Shown: positions 15,639-23,954 of the stretch, in pieces | Position numbering within the stretch: position 1 is the first letter of the stretch | Layout: the number at the start of each line of letters is the position of its first letter | NCBI GenBank assembly: GCA_031394025.1 | Contig: JANMWO010000592.1 | Coordinates: 1 to 37,000, forward strand | Reading direction: 5' to 3' | DNA: 37,000 nt | Origin: JANXSF01 sp031394025 | Lineage (GTDB): Bacteria > Acidobacteriota > Terriglobia > Bryobacterales > Bryobacteraceae | Notes under the pieces: model-generated | The model's input: only the letters and a program-made list of their open reading frames with translations | Databases searched by the model: none | What the model was told of the DNA's origin: nothing | Position numbers and translations under genes: made by a program

Positions 15639-18536
15639 TTGAACCAGCCACCTCTTTCCGATTTCGGGTTTCAGACAGCACGGCCGAACAGGCCAGTTTA
15701 CTGCCACCAGGAATTTTTAGATAAACTCACCGCCCGTCGCAATGAACCGTTGGCCAAACGCACGTCCTTGCTGCTGCAGCGCATGGCCGTAGATATTGCG
15801 CGCTTGCATTATAAGGGCACCAGTGGTTTGAATCGCGGCTGGCGACGCTCGCGATTGGGAGGAAGTTCGGGTTCGCACTTCTATGCCTGGTGGGCACCTT
15901 CTGGAGCAGCCCCGCTCAATCAGGAGTCTTCTTTCGAAGGTGTAAACACCGAGTCGATTTTCCTACGTGACATCCGTCATCATGACGATCACTCGCCGCT
16001 AACTTCGGGAAGTCTTTCCGATGACTATTTGCTGATGACCGTTCCCGACCTTCGTAACGGTGAGTACACCCCCGAGCCGTGGACTGCTCAGCAAGTGAAA
16101 TTCGCCAAAAGCCGTGGTGTGGCAAGGGTCCTCAAGGGCCACCCTGGTTCCGGTAAAACTACAGCGTTGCTGCATGCCGCCGATGCCTCGCAGGCAGAGC
16201 GAGTGCTGTACCTGACGTTTTCAAATGAGCTTGCGGCATTGGCTCGCGATTACTTTGATCGGTTCTGTTCCAGTGAGCGGACCTTCACTGTCCTCACGTA
16301 TCCAGTCTTCCTTCGCCAACTCATCGGCACTCAGGAATCGGGGATTGCGCCGTCGGAAGGGCGCGCCAAATTCCGGCGTGACATCCAAAACTATCAACGT
16401 TCCCTTGGTAGCTGGTCCAATGAAATTGATGCCCTTTACGATGAGATGCATGCCCATCTGATTGGTGCCGCAATCCCTGAAAATCTGGGTCGATTTTCCA
16501 AAGCGGAACGCATCCGTCTGCCAGAACAGGCATATCGCGCCCAGCGCACCCGTTACCTTATGGGGAACGATTTGGAAAGTGTTTTGGATGTGGCGAATCG
16601 TCTGGAAAAATCGGCCCAAGGTCCGTTGGCAGATGCTTATTTTCCCGAGTTGGCTTTGGCCTGGCGGGCAGCGCAAACGGTTCTATCTGGCTCCGCTGGA
16701 TACGAACATCCATTTTCTAGTTACGGCTGCATCGCCGTAGATGAAGTGCAGGATTTGACTCCCCTGGAAGCCTTTGTAGTGGTTGCCCTGGCCCGCCAAT
16801 TGAATGACAACGGTCGGTACTGCCCACTGCTTATGGCTGGTGATGAAGCCCAGACGGTGCGTCCGACGGACTTTGAATGGGCGTGGTTGAATGACATGCT
16901 GCATAACGCCATTGGTCCTCCGCAAGAGTTTAAGTTGTTGGTTAATCTGCGCAGCCCGCGACGTCTGGCCAGCCTTGTGAATCGGGCTTGGGATTTTTAC
17001 GGTCACTTGCGTAAACAGGATCGGCCCTCCGGCACTGGCTATGCGGAAATTGATGACGATTCGCCAGATCAAGTATTGTACGCCGCAATTCGTCAAACTG
17101 AACTGGCTCCGCTTTTGCTGGAACTATCACAGCGCGAAGGGTTGGCGATGATTGCTTTCGATAAGACAGGCCTACCCCCGGCAAGCCTTCCTTATATTCT
17201 TTCGCCTGCTGAAGCCAAAGGCTTAGACTTTCAATCGGTCTGTATCCTGAACGGTGGGGCATTGGTTCGCAAGGTTTCCGATGAAAGAGCCCTTGTTGCA
17301 GCCACTGAAACTTTTGCCAAACGTCTGGCCATTGACCAGCTTCGCGTAGCTCTTTCAAGACCCACGGAACGGTTGCTGTGGATTGACACCGCTCCTAGTG
17401 AAGACACGGTTTGGGCAGTCGGATATTTGCTAAGACCTGTCACCAATTTGAACTTACCGCCGATTACAGCGGAAGCTCTGCGCACTTGCTTGGACGAAGA
17501 AGAATTAGAAATTGAAGAGCGCATTCAGCGATGCCAAGCCGACGCACGTCAGTTCGTCCCAGTGAAGCCAGACTTAGCCTGGTCCCGAGCCCATCAAGCA
17601 GTGACTTTGCTGGGATTTCATTCAGAAATTGGGGCAATCACAGATCCTGCGACGCGCGAGACAGCGAACATGACTCTTTGCGAAGTCTGCTTTCAGCTAG
17701 CGTTTCGCAAAACGATTCTTTCCCCTGAACTTGGTCGGCCAGATCTGTTTGAGCAATCCTGCAATGCTGCCCACGGTGCCCTAAAACCTCGGCTCGCATC
17801 TGCTATTCGACACATTGGCTTAGCCGAAAATGCTGTCGGCGCATCAAAATTGGTCCTGATTGCGCAATCAATCCAACTTTTGGCTGAAGTTCAAGACCAA
17901 TTACCTTCGTGGCTCACCGTGGAGATAATGTCGCGTGCAGGATTTTGGGTAGAAGAGTTGGAGCGTGGCATTGAGGTTGGTGAAAACGCAATGATCGCCC
18001 AGCGCATTCTGCCGCCGTTCTTCGATGCGATGGGTTTCCCTGATGCCCCAGCTCGTAAAGAGCGGCTATTGCAACGTGCCGTGCGCGTATTGATGAAGAA
18101 CAAGAAGTACCGCATGGCGTTGGAAATTCTTGAGAATTCTTCTGAAGCGCAATCGAAACTTACAGCCGAATGCTACGAGGAATCAGGTCAGTTGGCTAAG
18201 GCAGCAGCGATTTTCTTAACTTTGGGAGAGCGCGATAAGGCCCTGCGTTGCTATCGCACGATTCCCGATTTTGGAACGTCTCTAGAGTTAGTCAGGCAGA
18301 TTGAAGGTCACAATGCCCGGCCGTCACTGGAGTGGTTGGCAGAATTGGATGGGTTGCTGGCAAAGCGGCCGGACAACTTCAATCGCGTAATGTTGGTTCA
18401 GGAAAAGAAGCTGTTGGAAGGGATATTAGAACGTGGTTTGGGCGTGCAGCGTAAAAAGCCAACTGTGAAAAAGGTAGCGACAAAGACAGCTAAAAGACCT
18501 GTTGCTGCAAAGAGTAAAACTAAAACACCTTTTTGA
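15639..18536 (+). CDS. UvrD/TRANK1-like superfamily 1 helicase with helical-repeat C-terminus
   Basis: 965 aa from TTG 15639; a stop at 15627 excludes an earlier start, and the first ATG lies 48 codons in. Residues 1-150 are an unrecognised N-terminal region with a conserved-looking patch (GWRRSRLGGSSGSHFYAWWA). SF1 motifs: Walker A GHPGSGKTT at 167-175, Walker B DEVQD at 368-372, motif III GDEAQT at 401-406, motif IV NLRSP at 436-440, motif V SPAEAKGLDF at 522-531, motif VI LRVALSRPTERLLW at 568-581. Residues 600-930 are alpha-helical, TPR-like (MALEILENSS, AKAAAIFLTLGERDKALRCY). The last 30 residues are lysine-rich and probably bind nucleic acid. The 'DEVQDL...GDEAQT' order resembles eukaryotic TRANK1. 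Cellular role unknown; DNA repair or defence are both possible. Confidence 0.85.
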   Translation: MNQPPLSDFGFQTARPNRPVYCHQEFLDKLTARRNEPLAKRTSLLLQRMAVDIARLHYKGTSGLNRGWRRSRLGGSSGSHFYAWWAPSGAAPLNQESSFEGVNTESIFLRDIRHHDDHSPLTSGSLSDDYLLMTVPDLRNGEYTPEPWTAQQVKFAKSRGVARVLKGHPGSGKTTALLHAADASQAERVLYLTFSNELAALARDYFDRFCSSERTFTVLTYPVFLRQLIGTQESGIAPSEGRAKFRRDIQNYQRSLGSWSNEIDALYDEMHAHLIGAAIPENLGRFSKAERIRLPEQAYRAQRTRYLMGNDLESVLDVANRLEKSAQGPLADAYFPELALAWRAAQTVLSGSAGYEHPFSSYGCIAVDEVQDLTPLEAFVVVALARQLNDNGRYCPLLMAGDEAQTVRPTDFEWAWLNDMLHNAIGPPQEFKLLVNLRSPRRLASLVNRAWDFYGHLRKQDRPSGTGYAEIDDDSPDQVLYAAIRQTELAPLLLELSQREGLAMIAFDKTGLPPASLPYILSPAEAKGLDFQSVCILNGGALVRKVSDERALVAATETFAKRLAIDQLRVALSRPTERLLWIDTAPSEDTVWAVGYLLRPVTNLNLPPITAEALRTCLDEEELEIEERIQRCQADARQFVPVKPDLAWSRAHQAVTLLGFHSEIGAITDPATRETANMTLCEVCFQLAFRKTILSPELGRPDLFEQSCNAAHGALKPRLASAIRHIGLAENAVGASKLVLIAQSIQLLAEVQDQLPSWLTVEIMSRAGFWVEELERGIEVGENAMIAQRILPPFFDAMGFPDAPARKERLLQRAVRVLMKNKKYRMALEILENSSEAQSKLTAECYEESGQLAKAAAIFLTLGERDKALRCYRTIPDFGTSLELVRQIEGHNARPSLEWLAELDGLLAKRPDNFNRVMLVQEKKLLEGILERGLGVQRKKPTVKKVATKTAKRPVAAKSKTKTPF

Positions 18537-18537
18537 T

Positions 18538-18837
18538 AGATCTATCAACGTTTACGCGGGTGGTCCTGCAGTGGGGGTCGGCATTGCGCAAATGTATGCC
18601 GCCGCTTTTCCTGATGCAAAACTTGAAGTGCTTACGGTGCTGGCTTCTGGCAATTCAGCGGCAGCCGAATATCGGGCAACCGGCACGCATCAGGGCGATC
18701 TGTTTGGAATCCTGCCCAGCGGAAAATCTATTGATCTACAGATTGCCAACCTCATTGAACTGCGCGATGGGCTGATTTACCGCGAACGTGAGTACATCGA
18801 TATGAATACAATGTTCACTCAAATTGGCGCCCGCTAA
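18538..18837 (+). pseudogene. SnoaL-like ester cyclase/polyketide cyclase, N-terminally truncated remnant
   Basis: About 95 codons with the C-terminal two thirds of a SnoaL-like alpha+beta barrel: YAAAFPDAKLEV, AAAEYRATGTHQGDLFGI, PSGKSIDLQIANLIEL and DGLIYREREYIDM. Full-length family members are about 130-140 aa and start with a helix and strand that are missing here. The frame continues back to 18502, but that part overlaps the lysine-rich helicase tail in another frame. The break coincides with the helicase stop at 18536. No good start codon or Shine-Dalgarno is seen, so it is likely not functional. Its TAA overlaps the stop of the opposing transporter gene by 4 bp. Confidence 0.7.
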
Positions 18838-20081
18838 AGTGTGACCGGCTTACGCACCAACCAGCGAAACAGTACGAAGGCCATTGGGTGCATGAATCCC
18901 ATCATAAAAAAGATGGAGTTGTATCCGTAATTCTGCACAATGTAGCCTACTAAGAAAGTGAACAGCGTGCCACCCAATCCATTGCCGAACGCAACAATTC
19001 CGGCTACTGAGCCAACTACTTTCGTTGGGTAAATATCGTTGGTGATGGTCATGATGTTGGTCTTCCAGGCCATGTGTGAAAACGTCACAACGCAAATCAC
19101 CAGCAGCACCACTGCATTCGATGGCGACCCGATGATCAACAGGCTAATGGGCATCACCAATGCAAATGGCCACATACCAGCGGAGCGGGCTTGCAGCACG
19201 TCCCAGTTATGTTTAATCAAATATCCAGATAGCAATCCGCCGCAGACTGAACCCAGGTCGGCCGTCAGGTATGGAAGCCAAGCCAGCATGCCGATTTGAT
19301 CCATGGTGAACCCACGTTGATCGGTTAAGAATTTCGGCAACCAGAACAGATAGAACCACCACACTGGATCAGAAAAAAATCGTCCTAGCATCAGCCCCCA
19401 GGTCTGACGATGTTTCAGTAACGATAGCCAGGGGACTTTAGGTTCACTCTGTTGTAGCGCCGGCTCTTTGTCCGCCAGAATCAGGGCGAGTTCCTCAGTG
19501 GACAGGTTGGGATGTTCGGCTGGCAGCCGGTATAGTAGCAGCCATGCAACTAGCCAAACAAACCCCAAAGCACCGGTGACAATGAAAGCTGTTTGCCAGT
19601 TGTAAGTCTTCATCAGCCAGACCACCAGCGGCGGTGCAATCACCGCACCTACCGATGCCCCGGCGTTGGATAGACCATTGACGAAAGCCCGCTCCCTTAC
19701 AGGGAACCATTCCGAAGTCGCCCTGGTGGCAGCCATAAAGTTACCAGGTTCACCCAAACCCAACAACATGCGGCAGGCTCCAAATTGAACTGCGGTTCGG
19801 GCAAATGCATGCAAAATACTACTGGCAGACCACCACACCATAAATGAACTTAAAGCGCGACGAGTTCCCCATCGGTCCACCAGCACGCCTGAGCCAAGAT
19901 ACATTAGCGTGTAGGCTACAAGGAAAGCATTCAAAATGTTAGCGTACTCAACTGGAGAAAGATTCAGTTCCTTGGTCAGCACCGGGGCAACCACGGCCAG
20001 CGTCTGCCGGTCAATATAGTTGATCACCGTTGATAGAAACAGCAGCGCGGCAATCCACCAGCGGAGGTTGGGAATCTTCAT
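18834..20081 (-). CDS. MFS sugar-acid transporter, ACS family (ExuT-like)
   Basis: 415 aa with twelve predicted membrane helices. The N-terminus (RWWIAALLFLSTVINYIDRQTLAVVAP) is the anion:cation symporter signature of hexuronate/glucarate carriers, followed by the cytoplasmic loop DRWGTRRA and the GLGEPGNFMAATRATSEWFP segment typical of ExuT and related proteins. It probably imports hexuronates or related sugar acids with protons. Divergent from a keto-deoxy acid dehydratase gene (87 bp between starts), and kduD lies upstream in the window, all pointing to uronate or pentonate use. The exact substrate cannot be told from sequence. Confidence 0.88.
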   Translation of the reverse strand: MKIPNLRWWIAALLFLSTVINYIDRQTLAVVAPVLTKELNLSPVEYANILNAFLVAYTLMYLGSGVLVDRWGTRRALSSFMVWWSASSILHAFARTAVQFGACRMLLGLGEPGNFMAATRATSEWFPVRERAFVNGLSNAGASVGAVIAPPLVVWLMKTYNWQTAFIVTGALGFVWLVAWLLLYRLPAEHPNLSTEELALILADKEPALQQSEPKVPWLSLLKHRQTWGLMLGRFFSDPVWWFYLFWLPKFLTDQRGFTMDQIGMLAWLPYLTADLGSVCGGLLSGYLIKHNWDVLQARSAGMWPFALVMPISLLIIGSPSNAVVLLVICVVTFSHMAWKTNIMTITNDIYPTKVVGSVAGIVAFGNGLGGTLFTFLVGYIVQNYGYNSIFFMMGFMHPMAFVLFRWLVRKPVTL

Positions 20082-20105
20082 CGGACTTACGGTAGCACAC
20101 TGTTC

Positions 20106-20138
20106 GAAATATTTCAGATTTCAGGTGTCACAAGACAC
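20106..20138. promoter_or_regulatory. Candidate operator region between exuT-like and dehydratase genes
   Basis: The 87-bp divergent region holds two perfect inverted repeats: GAAATATTTC (20106-20115) and GTGTC-ACAA-GACAC (20125-20138). A symmetric site between divergent transport and catabolic genes is a natural place for a shared sugar-acid regulator. The half-site TGTC/GACA also occurs in the palindrome near the GntR gene at 31928. Binding protein unknown. Confidence 0.4.
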
Positions 20139-20168
20139 GAAACGTTGTATTCTGGAAAGACTCCTATT

Positions 20169-21071
20169 ATGTTACATGGCGTTTACCCCATTGTCGTGAC
20201 CCCTTTTTACAGCGATGGGTCTGTGGATTTCGATTCTCTGGGCCAACTGGTGGACTATCTTTTGGCACAAGGTGCCCATGGTCTTGGTCTGTTCGGAAAC
20301 GCCAGTGAAGGCTATACCTTGTTGCCTGCGGAACGGATTGCCATGCTGCAGTTGATTGTGAAGCGGGTGAACGGTCGCGTTCCGTTGGTGGTGAGTTCTG
20401 GACACACCGGAGCCGATGGTGCCGTAGCACTCAGCAAGGAAGCGCAGGACATGGGTGCCAATGCGTTAATGGTGCTTCCTCCTTACTTATTGAAGCCCGA
20501 TGCTGATGGGCTGATGCACTATTACTCTGCTATCTCAAAAGCTGTGACCATCCCAATTATGGTGCAGGACGCGCCGTTAATGACCCAAGTTGCTATGCCC
20601 GTGGCGTTGCTGGCACGCTTGGCTCGCGAATTGGAACACGTCAGAGCAGCGAAAGTTGAGGCACCGGCTACCGCGCCTAAGATTGGCGCGCTGAAAATTG
20701 CATTGGGCGACGATGCCCCGCAGTTTCACATTTTTGGCGGACTGAATGGCCAGTTTCTCATTGAAGAGTTCCAACGCGGGGCAGTGGGCACCATGCCTTC
20801 CAGTGACCTTACTTCCACTTACGTGGCTATCTGGAATCACCTGGAACAGGGTGAAACAGCACAAGCGTGGAAGCAATTCCTGCAGGCGCTGCCGTTGATC
20901 CGTTACGAATTACAGCCTGGATTGGGCGTGTCGGCAGTAAAACATAACCTCGTGGCGGCCGGTGTGATCCGGTCGGCTACAGTGCGCAATCCAACACAAT
21001 CGCTAGATGCAGCAGGGCTAAAAGAATTGGCGGTTTTGCGTGATTTAGCAGCGGTCACTTACAATGCTTGA
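20169..21071 (+). CDS. DapA/NAL-superfamily 2-keto-3-deoxy sugar-acid dehydratase (L-KDA dehydratase-like)
   Basis: 300 aa from ATG 20169; a TTG at 20145 is also open but adds eight atypical residues. Class I (beta/alpha)8 aldolase fold: VVTPF at 9-13, Schiff-base Lys162 in RAAKVEAP, GGLNG near 190. The usual catalytic Tyr of the YNxP motif is replaced by IPIMVQDAP (129-136), and the GTTGE loop by GNASEG. From memory, the IPIMVQDAP segment matches L-2-keto-3-deoxyarabonate dehydratase of the Azospirillum arabinose pathway, which makes alpha-ketoglutarate semialdehyde. The divergent ExuT-like transporter supports a sugar-acid substrate. It overlaps the opposing DUF72 gene by 17 bp. Superfamily certain; exact substrate inferred. 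Confidence 0.8.
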   Translation: MLHGVYPIVVTPFYSDGSVDFDSLGQLVDYLLAQGAHGLGLFGNASEGYTLLPAERIAMLQLIVKRVNGRVPLVVSSGHTGADGAVALSKEAQDMGANALMVLPPYLLKPDADGLMHYYSAISKAVTIPIMVQDAPLMTQVAMPVALLARLARELEHVRAAKVEAPATAPKIGALKIALGDDAPQFHIFGGLNGQFLIEEFQRGAVGTMPSSDLTSTYVAIWNHLEQGETAQAWKQFLQALPLIRYELQPGLGVSAVKHNLVAAGVIRSATVRNPTQSLDAAGLKELAVLRDLAAVTYNA

Positions 21072-21762
21072 GTAACTGCTCTGCATAGAAGGCCCCGGCA
21101 GGCGACTCTTCATGTTTGAAAAACACATAAACATCTTTGCCATCGGCCAGCAGGGCTTTGGCCTTTTCGCTGATTTCCACTAACTCCGCAGCCGTGTACT
21201 CTTCCTTGCGCAACCGGAAATAGACAAAGCCAGCCGTGACGCGCTGGGGCACCACCAACTTTTCTGATTCGGCAAGGCACAATGCTACATGGTGCTTTTC
21301 CAATTCCTCAAATACCTCATCCACCAGCCAACTTTTGTTGCGGAACTCAAAGGCACAGGGAACATCTTGTGGAATGGAGTCAAGAAATACGGTCAGGCCG
21401 GGAAGGTCAATGGACAGGTTTGGAGGCAACTGAAACAGCACCGGTCCCAAACGTTTTTGCATTCGAAGGACGTCAATCGCTTTGAAGAATAGTTGGGAAA
21501 ATTCGCTCACCTCCAGGCGATCAAAATGGGTGATGCGCTGGTGAGCTTTGGTGACAAAGATAAAGCCCGGTGGCGTTTGGGCAATCCAACCTTCTAGAGT
21601 GGATGCCGAAGGGAGTCTACGGAAAGTGTAGTTGATCTCTACCGCATTGAGCCGGGTTGCGTAGTAATTCAGGAATTTCTTTTGGGCCAGTTTGTCAGGA
21701 TAGAAGTCTGGTTTCCAGGTTGGGTAGGCAAAGCCTGAAGTTCCAGCAAAGAGTTGCGCCAC
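21055..21762 (-). CDS. DUF72 (YecE-like) protein
   Basis: 235 aa with GTG start at 21762, 5 nt after the stop of the preceding MFS gene. The frame is open upstream to 21828, but that would overlap the transporter, and the DUF72 fold begins right here (LFAGTSGFAYPTWKPDFYP). Family segments: NAVEINYTFRRLPS, FIFVTKAHQRITHF, GPVLFQLPPNL, FEFRNKSW and DVYVFFKHEESPAGA. DUF72 proteins have a TIM-barrel fold and unknown function. Last gene of the gmd-fcl-MFS operon, converging with 17 bp overlap on the dehydratase gene. Confidence 0.88.
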   Translation of the reverse strand: MAQLFAGTSGFAYPTWKPDFYPDKLAQKKFLNYYATRLNAVEINYTFRRLPSASTLEGWIAQTPPGFIFVTKAHQRITHFDRLEVSEFSQLFFKAIDVLRMQKRLGPVLFQLPPNLSIDLPGLTVFLDSIPQDVPCAFEFRNKSWLVDEVFEELEKHHVALCLAESEKLVVPQRVTAGFVYFRLRKEEYTAAELVEISEKAKALLADGKDVYVFFKHEESPAGAFYAEQLLKHCK

Positions 21763-21767
21763 GTCAA

Positions 21768-22985
21768 TTATTGTAGCCCAGCCAATACAAAGCTCTTGCT
21801 CCGTTGGGGTAAAGGGACATACCAGCAAGCTACCGCAAGCAGTGTGACCAGCATCGCCAGTCCATTAAAAATAAGATTGTACGATCCTGTTTGCTTCAAA
21901 GTTTGCGCCAACAATAACGGTCCAATGGCGGAGGCAAACACAGTCATCATCTGAGCAAAGCCTTGGATACGACCCAGATGGGGACGCCCGAAGAGTTGCC
22001 CCCAAACGCTGAAGAACACCACCGTGACCACCCCGCCTGCCGATCCCATGGCAATGCCGTAAACAACGACGTGCGGGAAGGTCCGGACCAACGGCAACAT
22101 AACCAGGGAAAGTGCCAGCACCGCCATGCCAATGCCCATCACTCGTTGAATGGGCCATTTACCAGCAAGCCAACCGCCGCCGAAATTCGCAGCTAATCCC
22201 ACCATGGTGCTGATCACTAGAACACTGTGATACACCGCAGCGTCAAACCCTCGTTCCCGCAAAATGGATTCATTAAATAATGCGATGCCTGAATAAATCA
22301 AGCCAAACATGGAACTGGAAAGTGCAAAGGTCCAAAAGGCGGGGGAATGCATTGCCTGGGCAAGAGTCATCCCCGACCAATCATCCTCTTCAAGAATCAG
22401 CTCTGCCTCCTCTGGTCGATTTCGAACAAACAGCCAGCACAGGGGAGCTAATCCGAAAATCAGAAACCATCCAATGTAAGACCACGCCACGCGCCAACCC
22501 GAATGCAGAATGGCCTGACCAGTGATAGGAAATGCGGTAATGAATCCCACTCCTACCAGCAGCGAATAAATTCCCATAGCTGAATTTAAGCGTCGCGAAA
22601 ACCACTTGCCGACCAGTGCAAGGCTCACAACAGACAGTGCACTTTGCCCCAATCCCCGCGTTAGTGTGATGGCGATACACATGGCTACCAATGCGGAGGT
22701 TCCGCTCATGGCAAGCACCGTGACGCCCAATGCCAAGGCCGTAATGGTAAGTACAACTCTTGCGCCGAATCGATCTACCAGACGGCCCACCGGCAGGCAG
22801 AACAAGGCTCCGATCAACGTCGCAATCAGGTTGATGGTGGCGTAATCGACGCGGTCCAGGTGTAGGTCGCGCAACAGCGGCTCTGTGACTAAACCAAGGC
22901 CCTGCGTGCGTCCAGGCAATGTGCCTACCATCGCCAAACCGGCGATGATCAGGTTGACCCATCCGTAATACAGTTTACCTTTCAT
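21768..22985 (-). CDS. MFS transporter (OFA/monocarboxylate-like)
   Basis: 405 aa, twelve hydrophobic helices. Starts YYGWVNLIIAGLAMVGTLPGRTQGLG, a pattern of oxalate/formate antiporter-like and monocarboxylate-type MFS carriers, with DRFGAR in the loop between helices 2 and 3. Substrate unknown. Its ATGA start overlaps the fcl stop by 4 bp, so it is translationally coupled to GDP-fucose synthesis genes; export of a glycan precursor is conceivable but not supported by the family. DUF72 gene follows after 5 nt. Confidence 0.83.
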   Translation of the reverse strand: MKGKLYYGWVNLIIAGLAMVGTLPGRTQGLGLVTEPLLRDLHLDRVDYATINLIATLIGALFCLPVGRLVDRFGARVVLTITALALGVTVLAMSGTSALVAMCIAITLTRGLGQSALSVVSLALVGKWFSRRLNSAMGIYSLLVGVGFITAFPITGQAILHSGWRVAWSYIGWFLIFGLAPLCWLFVRNRPEEAELILEEDDWSGMTLAQAMHSPAFWTFALSSSMFGLIYSGIALFNESILRERGFDAAVYHSVLVISTMVGLAANFGGGWLAGKWPIQRVMGIGMAVLALSLVMLPLVRTFPHVVVYGIAMGSAGGVVTVVFFSVWGQLFGRPHLGRIQGFAQMMTVFASAIGPLLLAQTLKQTGSYNLIFNGLAMLVTLLAVACWYVPLPQRSKSFVLAGLQ

Positions 22986-23953
22986 GTCGCCATTGAGCTT
23001 GGGCTCTCTTCCACCCAGCGGCTATTCACGAACCATTCATAGGTGGAAGCAATGCCCTGTTCCAAATGAATACCAGCCGTCCAACCAAGTGCATTCAGGC
23101 GCGAGACATCCAGCAACTTTCGCGGTGTACCATCGGGTTTCGTGCCGTCCCATACGATTTTCCCTTCATATCCTACTGTTTTGCCAATGAGCGTAGCCAA
23201 ATCGGCGATGGTGATATCGGTCCCCACTCCAACGTTCAGAGGCATTCCGTCATCGTAATGATGCATCAGATAAACAGCCGCATCGGCTAAATCATCTACA
23301 TGCAAAAACTCTCTGCGCGGAGTTCCGCTACCCCACACCACAACTTCCGGCATCCCTAACTTTTTCGCTTCGTGAAATTTGCGGATCAGCGCCGGTAGCA
23401 CGTGGGACGTCTGCAAATCGAAGTTGTCCTGCGGGCCGTAAAGATTGGTTGGCATTAAACAGATAGCGGAAAACCCATACTGATTCCGATAAGCCTGGGC
23501 CAGTTTAATACCCGCGATTTTTGCGATTGCGTACCATTCATTGGTCGGTTCCAGTGGCCCACTCAAAAGGTACTCTTCCCGAATCGGTTGTTCCGCCATT
23601 TTAGGATAAATACAGCTTGACCCCATGAATTGCAGCTTCTTCACCCCATGTCGCCAAGCGCTTTCAATTACGTTCAACTCAATGGCAAGATTCTCTCGTA
23701 GAAAGTCCGCCGGGTAGGTGCTATTGGCCAGAATGCCACCTACCTTGGCTGCCACTAGAAAGACATATTCCGGGCGCTGCTTTCCAAAAAATGAATCCAC
23801 CGCGCGGGCATCACATAAATCCAACTCCGCATGCGTTCGTACCAACAAATTGGTGAAGCCTTCCGCCGTCAACTGACGGCAGATCGCGGAACCAACCAGA
23901 CCCCGATGTCCTGCAACAAAAATGCAGCTCGTTTTATCCATGGTTTTATCCAT
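22982..23953 (-). CDS. fcl: GDP-L-fucose synthase
   Basis: 323 aa, the normal length. Extended SDR: NADP loop GHRGLVGS at 15-22, catalytic Ser112 region MGSSCIYP, Tyr141 and Lys145 in YAIAK, PTNLYGP, SGTPRREFLHVDD and the C-terminal KPDGTPRKLLD. It performs epimerisation at C3/C5 and reduction of GDP-4-keto-6-deoxy-mannose to GDP-L-fucose. Start ATG 23953 overlaps the gmd end by 8 bp and has AGAGG 8 nt upstream. A perfect tandem repeat creates a second ATG four codons on (23941). Second gene of gmd-fcl-MFS-DUF72. Confidence 0.95.
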   Translation of the reverse strand: MDKTMDKTSCIFVAGHRGLVGSAICRQLTAEGFTNLLVRTHAELDLCDARAVDSFFGKQRPEYVFLVAAKVGGILANSTYPADFLRENLAIELNVIESAWRHGVKKLQFMGSSCIYPKMAEQPIREEYLLSGPLEPTNEWYAIAKIAGIKLAQAYRNQYGFSAICLMPTNLYGPQDNFDLQTSHVLPALIRKFHEAKKLGMPEVVVWGSGTPRREFLHVDDLADAAVYLMHHYDDGMPLNVGVGTDITIADLATLIGKTVGYEGKIVWDGTKPDGTPRKLLDVSRLNALGWTAGIHLEQGIASTYEWFVNSRWVEESPSSMAT

Positions 23954-23954
23954 G
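23931..23954. repeat. Perfect 2 x 12-bp tandem repeat spanning the fcl start
   Basis: GTTTTATCCATG occurs twice back to back (23931-23942 and 23943-23954). On the coding strand it encodes MDKT twice, giving fcl two in-frame ATG codons. Being a multiple of three, gain or loss of a copy keeps the frame but moves the start relative to the gmd stop and the upstream AGAGG. Confidence 0.9.
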
